Below are positions 1 to 8,828 of a stretch of 64,000 nucleotides of DNA, piece by piece. The DNA comes from Mycobacterium palustre. Lineage in GTDB: Bacteria > Actinomycetota > Actinomycetes > Mycobacteriales > Mycobacteriaceae. Position 1 is the first letter of the stretch, and every line of letters begins with the position of its first letter. A program made the position numbers and the translations under genes. The notes under the pieces are model-generated. The model was not told the DNA's origin. It made no database searches and worked only from the letters and a program-made list of their open reading frames with translations. Location: contig NZ_LQPJ01000127.1 of the NCBI RefSeq assembly GCF_002101785.1, positions 62,001-126,000 on the forward strand, given 5' to 3'.

Positions 1-254
1 TGCCCCTGACCAAGAAGGTCAGCGACCAGCTCGCCAGGCAGGCCCGCGACAGCAACTTCGGCAGCGTGACGACGGTCGAGAAGGTCAGCGACGAGGCCGT
101 GCAACGCAATTCGGGCAAGGGCGCGGCCAAGGTCGCCGACGTGATGCTGCGCTACAACTTTCCGGGCGGCGGCCTCACCGACGACGCGCTGCGCACCATG
201 ATCCTGTTGGTGCTCGACACCGGCGTCGAGATCCGCCGCGCGCTGATTGCCTAA
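1..254 (+). CDS. 3' end of an unrecognised gene (partial)
   Basis: The reading frame enters from the left edge (first full codon at position 3) and ends at the TAA at 252-254, giving about 83 residues. The visible part is hydrophilic and then ends in a hydrophobic segment (ILLVLDTGVEI). There is no signal peptide or motif I can name. The stop overlaps the stop of the convergent hydrolase by 4 bases. The true start and family cannot be judged from this fragment. Confidence 0.55.
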   Translation, partial: PLTKKVSDQLARQARDSNFGSVTTVEKVSDEAVQRNSGKGAAKVADVMLRYNFPGGGLTDDALRTMILLVLDTGVEIRRALIA

Positions 255-1252
255 GACACCGCCGACACCGTCGCCGCGGCGGCGACGTCCTCGCCGGCCC
301 CGGCCCGCAGCAGCTCGCGCAGAAGCTCCCGGTCGTGGTAGGCGGGGCCGGTGGAGTCGACGAACCGTGCGAGCACCTCGACGAAGCGATCCGGGTGATC
401 GCTGAACGGCATGTGCCCGGAGTCTTCAAAGATCTCCAGGCACGACCCGGGAATCGCCGCGTGGGCGGTCCGGGCGTGTTCGACCGGGATGATCGGGTCG
501 TCTTGGCCCCAGATCACCTGCACCGGAACGTGTTGCATCAGGTGGACCCGGTCCAGCATGGTGACGTATTGGCCGCGCGCGTCCACCACCGACCGCAGGG
601 TGCGCGCAAACGCCGACAGCGCCCGCGGCTCCAGGAAGCCCTCGAGCAGAGCCACAACGTCGGTGGCGTCGCGCCCGAACTTGGTGGAGCCCAACGTCTT
701 TCCGATCGCGCGGCCAAACAGCCGGATCGCGGGCATCACGCCGGGGGTGCGCAGGGCGGCCAGGGCCTCGGCGCCCATCGGCATCGCCGCCAACCGCAGC
801 GCGATGCCCACCTCCTCGTCGACGCCGCCGGCGCTCACCAGCACGATCCGCTCGACCAGTTCGGGGTACTGATAGGCGAACTGCATCGCCACGCCGCCCC
901 CGAAGGAATGGCCGACGACCGTGACGCGGTCGACGCCGAGCACGGCGAGCAGGTCCCGCATGCCGTTGGCGAAGGCCGGCAACGAGTAGTCGGCGCGCGG
1001 CTTGTCGGATTCGCCGTGGCCCAGCAGGTCGGGCGCGATCACCGTGAACCGTTGCGCGAGCTTGGCGTGCACCGGCTCCCACGCCGTGGAGTTGTCACCG
1101 ACGCCGTGGATCAGCAACAGAGCCGGCCCGGAACCGGCGATCCGAAAGGCGCGGCGGTAGCCGTGGATGGTGCGGAACTGCAGTGACGGCGTTTCGACGT
1201 CCCGCACCGGCCGCAGGTGTGGCCCCGCAAAAGGTAGGGCGTGGTTCCGCAT
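251..1252 (-). CDS. alpha/beta hydrolase, Rv2715-like
   Basis: A protein of 333 residues with a complete alpha/beta-hydrolase core. It has an HG oxyanion motif in LLIHGVGDN, the nucleophile serine in VVGHSFGGG, an acid in GQDDPIIP and the catalytic histidine in EDSGHMPF. The sequence resembles the M. tuberculosis Rv2715 family (LRPVRDV...LQFRTIHGYRRAF near the N-terminus), whose natural substrate I do not know. The ATG at 1252 is preferred because AAGGGAAG lies just upstream on the minus strand; an upstream in-frame start would add 21 non-conserved residues. No signal peptide is seen, so it is probably cytosolic. It is transcribed in the same direction as smtB-zur but is separated from zur by about 150 bases. 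Confidence 0.85.
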   Translation of the reverse strand: MRNHALPFAGPHLRPVRDVETPSLQFRTIHGYRRAFRIAGSGPALLLIHGVGDNSTAWEPVHAKLAQRFTVIAPDLLGHGESDKPRADYSLPAFANGMRDLLAVLGVDRVTVVGHSFGGGVAMQFAYQYPELVERIVLVSAGGVDEEVGIALRLAAMPMGAEALAALRTPGVMPAIRLFGRAIGKTLGSTKFGRDATDVVALLEGFLEPRALSAFARTLRSVVDARGQYVTMLDRVHLMQHVPVQVIWGQDDPIIPVEHARTAHAAIPGSCLEIFEDSGHMPFSDHPDRFVEVLARFVDSTGPAYHDRELLRELLRAGAGEDVAAAATVSAVS

Positions 1253-1399
1253 CGTGTTCTCGCTTCCCTTGAGTCCTGGTTGCCTCGGCCGTGGGCCGCT
1301 CATGGGTAGGAGCACGCGGCGTGCGCGTATCGGACGCTTTTTTCAGAACTTTTTTCTCGGGTCACCAAGGAGACGCCGCGGCGGCCGGATCGGTTCAGT

Positions 1400-1792
1400 C
1401 TAGGAGCCGCACCCCGAGCACGTTCCGAAGATCTCGATGGTGTGGCTGACGTCGGAGAACCCGTGGTTGGCGGCCACCTGGGCCGCCCACTCCTCGACCT
1501 CGCGGTCACCCACCTCGACGGTGGAACCGCAGCTGCGGCACACCAGATGGTGGTGATGGTGCTCCGAGCACCTGCGGTAGACCGACTCGCCCGTGTCGGT
1601 GCGCAGCGTGTCGACCAGTCCCGCCGCCGCCATCGACTGCAGCGTCCGGTAGACGGTGGTCAGGCCGATGTTCTCGCCGCGGCGCCGCAGCTCGTCGTGC
1701 ATCTCCTGGGCCGAACGGAAGTCGTCGAGCGTCTCCAGCAGCGTCGATATCGCCGCCCGCTGCCGGGTGCTGCGGACACTCGCGCCAGTCAT
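1400..1792 (-). CDS. zur: zinc uptake regulator Zur (FurB)
   Basis: A Fur-family repressor of 130 residues, the usual length. The N-terminal winged helix contains the family signature GLTTVYRTLQSMAAAGLV. The dimerisation half carries a histidine cluster (CSEHHHHHLVC) and two CxxC pairs (CRSC and CSGC) that form the structural zinc site. In mycobacteria Zur shuts off zinc uptake and zinc-free ribosomal protein genes when zinc is sufficient. Its ATG overlaps the smtB stop by 4 bases, so the two are translationally coupled in one operon, as in M. tuberculosis. No other candidate function fits. Confidence 0.95.
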   Translation of the reverse strand: MTGASVRSTRQRAAISTLLETLDDFRSAQEMHDELRRRGENIGLTTVYRTLQSMAAAGLVDTLRTDTGESVYRRCSEHHHHHLVCRSCGSTVEVGDREVEEWAAQVAANHGFSDVSHTIEIFGTCSGCGS

Positions 1793-2214
1793 GGGGTGTC
1801 CTCGCCGGCGTGCGCCACCGCGTCGACGACGATGTGCGCGAGGTGATGGTCGGCGAGCCGATAAAGCACCTCGCGACCGGACCGTTCGCCGGCGACCACG
1901 CCCGCCGCCTTCAGGATCTTCAAATGCTGGCTGACCAGCGGCTGCGGCACCCCGAGCGCGTCGACGAGTTCGTGGACGCAGCGGTGCGACTCGCGCAGCT
2001 GTAACACGATGGCGATGCGCACCGGCGCGGCCAGCGCGCGCAGCAGCTCCCCGGCGGCGTCGAGAATCTCCCGCGGCGGTGGCACCGGATAGTCGGGGAA
2101 CAGGGAGCGCTCAGCGGGCCCGGCCTCGCCATGTTCGTGGGCCAAGACCGTCAGGCCCGCTCCGATGGCGCCGTCGGCGGCGGGTGTCGGGGACGTCGAG
2201 GGGGACATCGCCAT
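1789..2214 (-). CDS. smtB: ArsR/SmtB-family zinc-sensing repressor
   Basis: A protein of 141 residues with an ArsR-type winged helix ([35 protein letters not shown], given in part). The C-terminal helix reads [17 protein letters not shown]. It places D, H, H and E at spacing 0, +2, +13, +16, which is the alpha-5 metal site of SmtB/CzrA-type zinc sensors. It is expected to leave the DNA when zinc is bound and so relieve repression of smtB-zur. The first ATG at 2214 is used, with GAGGTGA about 11 bases upstream; a second ATG at 2208 is possible. It is divergent from glyS and shares a 200-base control region with it. Confidence 0.93.
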   Translation of the reverse strand: MAMSPSTSPTPAADGAIGAGLTVLAHEHGEAGPAERSLFPDYPVPPPREILDAAGELLRALAAPVRIAIVLQLRESHRCVHELVDALGVPQPLVSQHLKILKAAGVVAGERSGREVLYRLADHHLAHIVVDAVAHAGEDTP

Positions 2215-2295
2215 GGGAGAGTCATCACCTCGAGAAGTGCCGGGATAGGCGGGATAGGGGAGTGCCCGCCAATGAAAGACGATCGCCTTCCACTG

Positions 2296-2319
2296 TCACA
2301 TGCATGATGACGCATGTCA
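2296..2319. promoter_or_regulatory. imperfect inverted repeat, candidate SmtB operator
   Basis: TCACATGC at 2296-2303 and GCATGTCA at 2312-2319 form an 8-8-8 inverted repeat with seven of eight positions matching. It is in the smtB/glyS divergent intergenic region, where an ArsR-family autoregulator would bind. The assignment to SmtB is by position only; Zur is the alternative. Confidence 0.45.
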
Positions 2320-2417
2320 AAGACCGCGACGCAGGTCGATACCATGGCGGATGCTTTGCGAGCGGCGGTCCGCCGCCGCACCCGGCTACCCGATCTCGAA
2401 AGGGAGTGCACCGCCCC

Positions 2418-3803
2418 GTGGCGTCCGTCATCGACACCGTAGTGAACCTGGCCAAACGGCGGGGCTTCGTCTACCCCTCGGGCGAGATCTACGGGGGCAC
2501 CAAATCGGCGTGGGACTACGGCCCGCTGGGCGTGGAGCTCAAGGAGAACATCAAGCGGCAGTGGTGGCGCGCGGTGGTCACCGGGCGCGACGACGTCGTT
2601 GGCCTGGACTCGTCGATCATCCTGCCGCGCGAGGTCTGGGTGGCCTCCGGCCACGTCGAGGTGTTCCACGACCCGCTGGTCGAGTGCCTGAACTGTCACC
2701 ACCGCCACCGCCAGGACCACATGCAGGAGGCGTACGCGGCCAAGCGGGGCATCGCCGATCCCGATTCGGTGCCGATGACCGAGATCGTCTGCCCCGACTG
2801 CGGCACGAAGGGGCAGTGGACCGAGCCGCGCGAGTTCAACATGATGCTCAAGACCTACCTCGGACCGATCGAGACCGAGGAGGGGCTGCATTACCTGCGG
2901 CCGGAAACCGCGCAGGGCATCTTCGTGAACTTCGCCAACGTGGTGACCACCGCCCGCAAGAAGCCGCCCTTCGGGATCGGCCAGATCGGCAAGAGCTTCC
3001 GCAACGAAATCACTCCCGGCAACTTCATCTTCCGCACCCGCGAGTTCGAGCAGATGGAGATGGAGTTTTTCGTCGAGCCCTCCACCGCTAAGGAGTGGCA
3101 TCAGTATTGGATCGACACCCGGCTGCAGTGGTATGTCGACCTCGGCATCAACCCGGAGAACATGCGGCTCTACGAGCACCCCAAGGACAAGTTGTCGCAC
3201 TACTCCGACCGCACCGTCGACATCGAGTACAAGTTCGGCTTCGCGGGCAATCCGTGGGGTGAGCTGGAGGGCGTCGCCAACCGGACGGACTTCGACTTGT
3301 CAACGCACGCAAAGCATTCCGGCGTCGACCTGTCGTTCTACGACCAGGTCAACGACACCCGGTACACGCCCTACGTGATCGAACCGGCGGCCGGTCTGAC
3401 CCGGTCGTTCATGGCGTTTCTGATCGACGCCTACGCCGAGGACGAGGCGCCCAACGCCAAGGGCGGCATGGAAAAGCGCACGGTGCTTCGGCTCGACCCG
3501 CGCCTGGCGCCCGTCAAGGCCGCGGTGCTGCCGCTGTCGCGGCACGCCGATCTGAGCCCCAAGGCCCGCGACCTGGCCGCCGAATTGCGCAAATGCTGGA
3601 ACATCGAGTTCGACGACGCCGGCGCCATCGGGCGGCGTTACCGCCGCCAGGACGAGGTGGGCACGCCGTTCTGCGTGACGGTGGATTTCGACTCGCTCGA
3701 CGACGACGCCGTCACCGTGCGCGAGCGCGACGCCATGACCCAGGACCGCGTGGCCATCGGCGCCGTCGCCGACTATCTGGCCGCCCGGCTGAAGGGCTGT
3801 TAG
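2418..3803 (+). CDS. glyS: glycyl-tRNA synthetase (alpha2 type) with C4 zinc site
   Basis: This class II GlyRS (461 residues) charges tRNA-Gly in the cytosol. Characteristic segments are [11 protein letters not shown] near the N-terminus, [30 protein letters not shown] (motif 2) and VANRTDFDL (motif 3 region). The anticodon-binding domain follows from about residue 360. Around residues 93-137 it carries two CxxC pairs (ECLNC and CPDCG), the classical GlyRS zinc site. The M. tuberculosis protein, as I remember it, lacks these cysteines. The GTG at 2418 is chosen because AAAGGGAG lies 11 bases upstream; an in-frame GTG at 2406 would add VHRP and match the M. tuberculosis N-terminus slightly better. 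It is divergent from the zinc regulators smtB-zur. Confidence 0.97.
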   Translation: MASVIDTVVNLAKRRGFVYPSGEIYGGTKSAWDYGPLGVELKENIKRQWWRAVVTGRDDVVGLDSSIILPREVWVASGHVEVFHDPLVECLNCHHRHRQDHMQEAYAAKRGIADPDSVPMTEIVCPDCGTKGQWTEPREFNMMLKTYLGPIETEEGLHYLRPETAQGIFVNFANVVTTARKKPPFGIGQIGKSFRNEITPGNFIFRTREFEQMEMEFFVEPSTAKEWHQYWIDTRLQWYVDLGINPENMRLYEHPKDKLSHYSDRTVDIEYKFGFAGNPWGELEGVANRTDFDLSTHAKHSGVDLSFYDQVNDTRYTPYVIEPAAGLTRSFMAFLIDAYAEDEAPNAKGGMEKRTVLRLDPRLAPVKAAVLPLSRHADLSPKARDLAAELRKCWNIEFDDAGAIGRRYRRQDEVGTPFCVTVDFDSLDDDAVTVRERDAMTQDRVAIGAVADYLAARLKGC

Positions 3804-3805
3804 GG

Positions 3806-3825
3806 CCGAACGAAAAGACGTTCGG
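3806..3825 (+). terminator. short hairpin after glyS
   Basis: CCGAACG (3806-3812) and CGTTCGG (3819-3825) can pair as a perfect 7-bp stem with a 6-base loop, starting 2 bases after the glyS stop. There is no U-run. Such hairpins commonly serve as terminators in mycobacteria, but this is inferred from structure and position alone. Confidence 0.45.
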
Positions 3826-3975
3826 GACCGCGCACTTGTTCACGTTTCGGACGGGCGGCTCGGCCCCGCCGCTCACCGGCCGTCTGGGCTACTCGCGGGG
3901 CCGGTGGACCGCCGGGAACTTCCACGTTGTCGACAGGATCCGGATTTGGCGAAACCAGGGATTTTTGGAACGGAG

Positions 3976-3987
3976 TTGACATACGAT
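3976..3987 (+). promoter_or_regulatory. shared TTGAC-TACGAT element upstream of PPE
   Basis: TTGACATACGAT lies 98 bases before the PPE start. TACGAT fits the mycobacterial -10 pattern TANNNT. Nearly the same 12-mer recurs at 5528-5539 before the next gene of the Esx cluster. It is probably a common promoter or activator element. Confidence 0.45.
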
Positions 3988-4084
3988 CCAGCGGTGGCGG
4001 TAGGCATTCGCCTGTTCGCCTCAGGTAGACATTGGCTATGTGGTTGACGGAGCCGCTGAGGCGGCTGGACGTGTTGGGGTTGTG

Positions 4085-5281
4085 ATGCTTCCTGCTTTTA
4101 CGTTCTTCCCGCCCGAGATCAACTCGGCGCTGATGTTTGCCGGTGCCGGTTCGGGGCCGCTGTTCATGGCCGCGTCGGCCTGGGACGGCCTGGCCGCCGA
4201 CCTGGCGGGCGCGGCGTCGTCGTTCTCCTCGGTGATCACCGGGTTGACCAGCGGGCCGTGGGCCGGCCCGTCGTCCGCCTCGATGGCGGCGGCGGCGACG
4301 CCGTACGTGGGATGGTTGAGCGCGGCCGCCGGGCAGGCCGAGACGGCGGCCGCCCAGGCGCGCTCGGCGGCGACGGCGTTCGAGTCCGCGCTGGCGGCGA
4401 CCGTGCCGACGGCGGCGGTGACCGCGAACCGCGCTCAGCTGATGGCGTTGATCGCCACGAACATCCTCGGCCAGAACACGCCGGCCATCTTCATGACCGA
4501 GTTCGAGTACATGGAGATGTGGGCCCAGGACGTGGCCGCGATGCTCGGCTACCACGCCAGCGCGGCATCGGTCGCGGCGGCCCTGCCGGCGTTCAGCGTG
4601 CCGCCGGTGAGCCTGGCCGGCCTCTCGCAGCTGGTGGCGCCGCTGGCCGGCGTAGCGACAAGCGTGGCGACGGAAGCAAGCAGCGCGCTTGCCGCTACCC
4701 CCTTGAGTGCGGTCGGGACGGCAGTCAGCGCGGCGGTTGGCTCGTCGGCCAGCCAGGTGTCGGCGCTGGCGTCACCCATTTCCACGGTCGCCCAGGTCGG
4801 GATGATGCCGGTGAGCATGATGATGTCGCCGATCATGATGGCGGCCCAGGCGGGCATGAGCGCAAACCCCGCCGCCGCGCTGGCCGGTGCGAATGCCGCC
4901 GCCGACGTGCCGAAGTTCGTCGGCGACGCCGCCCCGATGAAGGGGCTGGGCGGCGGCGCCGGGCTGGGCGGCCTGGGTGGCGCCTCGGCCGGCCTGGGCA
5001 AGGCCCGCCTCGTCGGGGCCATGTCGGTGCCCCCGACGTGGCAGGGGTCCACGCCCGCGCGGATGGTCAGTTCGGCGATGTCGGGCATGGGTGCCGAGAT
5101 GGCCAACGCCGCGCCGGCGGCGGCCGCCGCGCCGATGGGCGGCATGCCGATGATGCCGATGCCGATGGGTGGCATGGGCGGCGGCGGCATGCCGGGCGGA
5201 ATGCTTGGACGCGGCGGGGCGAGCCCGAACCATGTGGTGCAATCCCGGCCCAGCGTGGTGCCGCGCACCGGGGTCGGATAG
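4085..5281 (+). CDS. PPE family protein (PPE-SVP subgroup)
   Basis: A 398-residue PPE protein. The N-terminal PPE domain (about residues 1-165) has PPE in [11 protein letters not shown] and the conserved AASAWDGLA tryptophan. The SVPxxW signature of the PPE-SVP subgroup appears as MSVPPTWQG. The C-terminal tail is very rich in Gly and Met ([16 protein letters not shown]). PPE proteins are exported by type VII secretion, normally with a PE partner. No PE gene is present here; the neighbours are an Rv2348c-like gene and an Esx pair, the arrangement around PPE38/PPE40 of M. tuberculosis. The start at 4085 places the PPE motif about nine residues in, as usual. Function beyond secretion or the cell surface is unknown. 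Confidence 0.9.
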   Translation: MLPAFTFFPPEINSALMFAGAGSGPLFMAASAWDGLAADLAGAASSFSSVITGLTSGPWAGPSSASMAAAATPYVGWLSAAAGQAETAAAQARSAATAFESALAATVPTAAVTANRAQLMALIATNILGQNTPAIFMTEFEYMEMWAQDVAAMLGYHASAASVAAALPAFSVPPVSLAGLSQLVAPLAGVATSVATEASSALAATPLSAVGTAVSAAVGSSASQVSALASPISTVAQVGMMPVSMMMSPIMMAAQAGMSANPAAALAGANAAADVPKFVGDAAPMKGLGGGAGLGGLGGASAGLGKARLVGAMSVPPTWQGSTPARMVSSAMSGMGAEMANAAPAAAAAPMGGMPMMPMPMGGMGGGGMPGGMLGRGGASPNHVVQSRPSVVPRTGVG

Positions 5282-5613
5282 GTCGAAATGATGGCACCAC
5301 CGGCGCCGTCAGGCGATCTGGTCGGATCTCATAAGCCGCCGAGGGCGCGGGCGACATCGCGGGGGGACAGCGGTGCCGCCCGCGCCCTCGGCGCGTTTAC
5401 CGGCCGGCGATCCGCTTCGCCCGGCCCCCTCGCTCACAAGCCCGCGTTCGGTGCCCGTCCGTCGGGTCGAGGGTCGCAAATCTTCTCATCAAGCGAAATC
5501 GGTCAATCGCGGATATTGTCTTCAGGATTGACTTACGATTCTTCAGTGCTTGGCGGTGAATGACTTCACCACCGGGCTCGACGGTACGAGAAACGGCTGT
5601 GGAAGGAGGCAGT
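5282..5613 (+). other. 332-base intergenic region before the Esx-associated gene
   Basis: I see no gene here. The second half becomes AT-richer and contains the TTGACTTACGAT element (5528-5539). GGAAGGAGG at 5601-5609 is the ribosome binding site of the next gene. The first half shows no convincing structure. Confidence 0.6.
5528..5539 (+). promoter_or_regulatory. second copy of the TTGAC-TACGAT element
   Basis: TTGACTTACGAT differs by one base from the element at 3976-3987 in front of PPE. It lies 74 bases before the GTG of the Rv2348c-like gene and probably drives that gene and the following Esx pair. Confidence 0.45.
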
Positions 5614-5940
5614 GTGTTATTGCCTCTTGGTTCGCCGCTGCCGGATGACGCGGTGTCGGCGAAGCGGGGTGAGTCGGGGATGCTCGGCGGCCTATCGGTC
5701 CCGCTCAAATGGGGCGTGGCCGTTCCGCCGGATGACTATGACCACTGGGCACCGGAGCCGGAAGACGGCTCCGACGCCGTTGGAACGGCGGCCGACGGGC
5801 TGGGCCCGGAGGCGACCGAGCCCGGCATGGACGAGTGGAACGAATGGGGCGAGTGGAGCGAGTGGCAAGGCGAAGCCGAGCCCCGCTTCGACATGCCGCG
5901 CACAACCAGCGTGATACCGAATTCTCCGGCGGCCGGTTGA
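5614..5940 (+). CDS. Rv2348c-like Esx-cluster protein
   Basis: An acidic protein of 108 residues, the same length as I remember for Rv2348c, which lies beside esxP/esxO in M. tuberculosis. It has the conserved stretches GMLGGLSVPLKWGVAVPPDD near residue 30 and VIPNSPAAG at the C-terminus. In between is a run of Trp/Glu repeats (EWNEWGEWSEW). There is no signal peptide. The GTG at 5614 follows GGAAGGAGG by 4 bases, and the Rv2348c-like sequence starts here; an upstream in-frame start would add a non-homologous lead. The biochemical role is unknown. Position suggests a chaperone or substrate in the ESX-5-type system. Confidence 0.8.
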   Translation: MLLPLGSPLPDDAVSAKRGESGMLGGLSVPLKWGVAVPPDDYDHWAPEPEDGSDAVGTAADGLGPEATEPGMDEWNEWGEWSEWQGEAEPRFDMPRTTSVIPNSPAAG

Positions 5941-6041
5941 GAGAGGGCACGCAATAGCTTCTACGCCGCGTAGCAGCCAGCTGCGACGGCTTCGCGTACG
6001 GACAACTGAACACAAAATTCATCCAGAAGGAGAAAGGCAAC

Positions 6042-6338
6042 ATGGCAACACGCTTTATGACTGACCCGCACGAGATGCGGGCGATGGCGGGCCGTTTTGA
6101 GGTCCACGCTCAGACTGTTGAGGACGAGGCCCGCAAGATGTGGGCGTCGTCGATGAACATTGCCGGTGCGGGCTGGAGCGGCCAGGCGCAGGCGACCTCC
6201 TACGACACCATGGGTCAGATGAATCAGGCGTTCCGCAACATCGTGAACATGCTGCACGGGGTGCGTGACGGGCTGATCCGCGACGCCAACAACTACGAGC
6301 AGCAAGAGCAGGCTTCCCAGCAGATCCTCGGCAGCTAG
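6042..6338 (+). CDS. Esx protein, EsxP/QILSS family
   Basis: A WXG100 protein of 98 residues. It has the helix-turn-helix hairpin with GWSGQAQ at the turn (WxG) and a C-terminal YxxxE secretion signal in NYEQQEQ, and it ends QQILGS. It belongs to the EsxJ/K/M/P/W subfamily, secreted as a heterodimer with an EsxI/L/N/O/V partner through ESX-5. The partner gene follows 35 bases downstream. AGAAGGAGAAAGG lies directly upstream of the ATG. Confidence 0.95.
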   Translation: MATRFMTDPHEMRAMAGRFEVHAQTVEDEARKMWASSMNIAGAGWSGQAQATSYDTMGQMNQAFRNIVNMLHGVRDGLIRDANNYEQQEQASQQILGS

Positions 6339-6373
6339 CCGACGCAACGCTTTCGATTCGAAAGGACATCACG

Positions 6374-6658
6374 ATGACCATCAATTACTCCTTTGGCGAT
6401 GTGGACGCCCATGGCGCCACGATTCGCGCTCAGGCTGCGGCGCTGGAGGCCGAGCACCAGGCCATCGTTCGCGATGTGCTGGCCGCTGGTGACTTCTGGG
6501 GTGGCGCCGGTTCGGTGGCCTGCCAGGAGTTCATCACCCAGTTGGGTCGCAACTTCCAGGTGATCTACGAGCAGGCCAACGCCCACGGCCAGAAGGTGCA
6601 GACGGCCGGCAGCAACATGGCCAGCACCGACAGCGCCGTCGGCTCGAGCTGGGCCTGA
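6374..6658 (+). CDS. Esx protein, EsxO/Mtb9.9 family
   Basis: A 94-residue WXG100 protein beginning MTINYSFGDVDAHGATIRAQ (first 20), typical of the EsxI/L/N/O/V (Mtb9.9) subfamily. The turn motif is FWGGAGS (WxG). It is expected to pair four-helix-bundle style with the preceding Esx protein and to leave the cell with it by type VII secretion. GAAAGGA precedes the start. A strong terminator follows 70 bases after the stop. Confidence 0.95.
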   Translation: MTINYSFGDVDAHGATIRAQAAALEAEHQAIVRDVLAAGDFWGGAGSVACQEFITQLGRNFQVIYEQANAHGQKVQTAGSNMASTDSAVGSSWA

Positions 6659-6727
6659 CAAACACCGGTTAGCGGCGGCGCGCCGGCATCCAGCCGGTGC
6701 GCCCGCCCCAAACCGACAAGCAGTGAA

Positions 6728-6762
6728 CAACCACCCCCCGGGCGCCGCCCGGGGGGTGGTTG
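6728..6762. terminator. 16-bp perfect hairpin between convergent genes
   Basis: CAACCACCCCCCGGGC (6728-6743) and its exact complement (6747-6762) are separated by a 3-base loop. This very stable stem lies between the Esx pair and the convergent TPM-domain gene, and it probably terminates transcription in both directions. Only a short T-run (TTT) follows. Confidence 0.85.
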
Positions 6763-6785
6763 CTTTCGGAGGGCTCCAAAGCGGC

Positions 6786-8765
6786 TCAGAATCGGCCACC
6801 GCCACCCATCAAGCCGCCGCCTGAGGAGCCGCCGGACCAGCCCGACGACCCGAACGACGTCGGGCTCCAGCCGCCGAACCCGCCGCGCATCCCCGCGCCG
6901 AGCAGGTCGCCGATGATGATGCCGCCGATCATCGCGCCGGCGTCGCTGCCTCCCCGGCGCGCGTAGCGGCGCTGGGCCTGTTGCACGTCGGCGTTGGCGA
7001 GGGCCTGCGCCTGCGCGGCGAGCGTGGACGCCGCGTCGGCGTGGGCGATCGCGTCGGTCAGGTCGGCCGATCGGCCAGCCTGCGCGGCCTCGAGGTGGCG
7101 CTCGGCCTCGGCGAGCCGCGTGCGGGCCTCGGCCCCGATGCTGCCCCGGCGGGTGTCGACGTATTCGGAGACGCCGCGCACGCGCGCCTGGGCGGTGAAC
7201 AGCGCCTGCTCGAACCGGCGGCTCATCCGCTCGGCGTTCGCCTGCTCCTGGGCGACGGCGGCCAGGACCCGGTCGAGGTCGGCGTCGGCCTTGGTCAGCC
7301 GGGCGAACGCGCCGAGCGGATCGGCGGAGCCGGCGGCGCTGCGCCAGTGCTCCACAGCGCCCGCCGCGGCGTCGCGCGCGGCGGCCAACTCGGCGGCGTG
7401 CGCGGATTTCGGCGCCCGGCGCAGCTGCTCGTCGGCCCGGTTCACCCCTGCCCGGGTGTCGGCGACGAGCGAGGGCAGCGCGGCCACGGCGTGGTTGATG
7501 TCGCCGGCCGCGTTGTCGATCCCATCCAGCAGCGTCCTCGCTTGCCCGAGCGCCGACTCGGCGGCGCGGACGGCGTCCACCAGCGGGCCCTGCTGTCCGC
7601 GCTCCACGGAGTCCAACTGGCGCGCCGTGCCGATGTTGCGGTCGGCGCACGCGAGCCGCTCCTTGGCGCCGGCGATGTTGCCGGCCACCGACGCCAGCGC
7701 CGCGGCGCCGAATTCGTCGTGCAGCTCGACCAGCCGCCGCTCGGCCGGTTCGATGCGGGCCGTGAGTTCGACATACCGCTTGGTCAGCGCGTCCAGACGC
7801 GACGGGGCGTTGATGACCAGGTCCCGCAGCTTCTCGAACGCCTCGGCCTGCGACTCGAGTTCGCGGTCTGCGCGCGCCGCCGACACGATCGCCCGGGTCA
7901 GCATCTCGCGCCGCTGCGCGGGGGTCTCGGGCACGCTGTCGTCGAGCTGATGACGGACCGTAAACGCTTGCGCCAGCGCCGCTTTGGCGTTGGTGACCGC
8001 GTCGGTGAAGGGCCGGGTCCGTTCCTCGCCGAACTCGTCGACCGCCAGCGCGAGCTCGTTGGCGCTGGTGCGCACCGCGTTGTCGACCGCCACCACCTTC
8101 TCCCGCGACAGGTCGTCGAGCGCCTCCAAAGGGACGGCGGCCAGCGCGGTCGCGTCGGTGGGGTCGACGTGCCGCGCCGCGGCCAGGGCCGCGGCTCGGC
8201 GTCGGTTGCGCCGATAGCGCATCACCGCCAACAGGACGCCCAGGGTGACGGCGACGACGCCCAGCGCGACCAGAAGCGTCACCCGGGCCGAGGAACGGGG
8301 CGGCGCGTCGAGGCCGTCGGCCGCCGCGACCGCGGCGCCGCTCCAGTCGCCGTCGTGCAGCGCCGGCTCGATCTCGTCGCGCCGAAGCGCCTCGACCTGC
8401 CTGGCGGTGACGCTCTTGATCGCCGACGGCACCAAGAACGCGTATGCGCGGCCGGTGGTGGCCACGGCGAGCAGCGCGTCGTAGTCGCCCAGGTCGCTGG
8501 CGCCTCGCGTGGCCTTCGCCCAGTCCAACGCGCCCCGGCCGCCGAAGTCGTCGACGTAGACCACCCACAGCCGGATGTGACGATCGGAGTAGAGCTTGTC
8601 GACGGCCGACGTGACGGCGCTGCGCCCGGACCCCGACAGGGCGTTAGCGTTGTCGGTGACCTGATCCGAAAGCCGTAGCGGCGGCTGCGCGGCGGCCGCC
8701 GGCGCCAGCAGCAGCGCCGCGATGACGACCGTCAGGAGAACGCCGGTCAGCCGGCCTGTGCGCAT
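6786..8765 (-). CDS. TPM-domain membrane protein, Rv2345-like
   Basis: A 659-residue protein with a cleavable-type signal sequence (TGVLLTVVIAALLLAPAAAA). A TPM domain covers about residues 30-150, and a transmembrane helix near 165-187 (LLVALGVVAVTLGVLLAV) is followed by basic residues. The long central part (about 200-600) is helical and probably coiled coil. The tail is a Gly/Ser-rich segment (GGSSGGGLMGGGG). TPM domains are found outside the membrane in proteins linked to photosystem or cell-envelope maintenance; the role in mycobacteria is unclear. It lies between the Esx locus and dgt, as Rv2345 does in M. tuberculosis. Confidence 0.88.
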   Translation of the reverse strand: MRTGRLTGVLLTVVIAALLLAPAAAAQPPLRLSDQVTDNANALSGSGRSAVTSAVDKLYSDRHIRLWVVYVDDFGGRGALDWAKATRGASDLGDYDALLAVATTGRAYAFLVPSAIKSVTARQVEALRRDEIEPALHDGDWSGAAVAAADGLDAPPRSSARVTLLVALGVVAVTLGVLLAVMRYRRNRRRAAALAAARHVDPTDATALAAVPLEALDDLSREKVVAVDNAVRTSANELALAVDEFGEERTRPFTDAVTNAKAALAQAFTVRHQLDDSVPETPAQRREMLTRAIVSAARADRELESQAEAFEKLRDLVINAPSRLDALTKRYVELTARIEPAERRLVELHDEFGAAALASVAGNIAGAKERLACADRNIGTARQLDSVERGQQGPLVDAVRAAESALGQARTLLDGIDNAAGDINHAVAALPSLVADTRAGVNRADEQLRRAPKSAHAAELAAARDAAAGAVEHWRSAAGSADPLGAFARLTKADADLDRVLAAVAQEQANAERMSRRFEQALFTAQARVRGVSEYVDTRRGSIGAEARTRLAEAERHLEAAQAGRSADLTDAIAHADAASTLAAQAQALANADVQQAQRRYARRGGSDAGAMIGGIIIGDLLGAGMRGGFGGWSPTSFGSSGWSGGSSGGGLMGGGGRF

Positions 8766-8828
8766 AGGTCAATTTAGCCCGGCCCCGTTCCGTCGAACCC
8801 TGGCAGACTGTGCGGCGGTGATTAAAAA

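Noticed and set aside
6981-8678. A 565-codon open frame opposite the TPM-domain gene
   Set aside because: No motif; the minus-strand protein has signal peptide, TPM domain and membrane helix.
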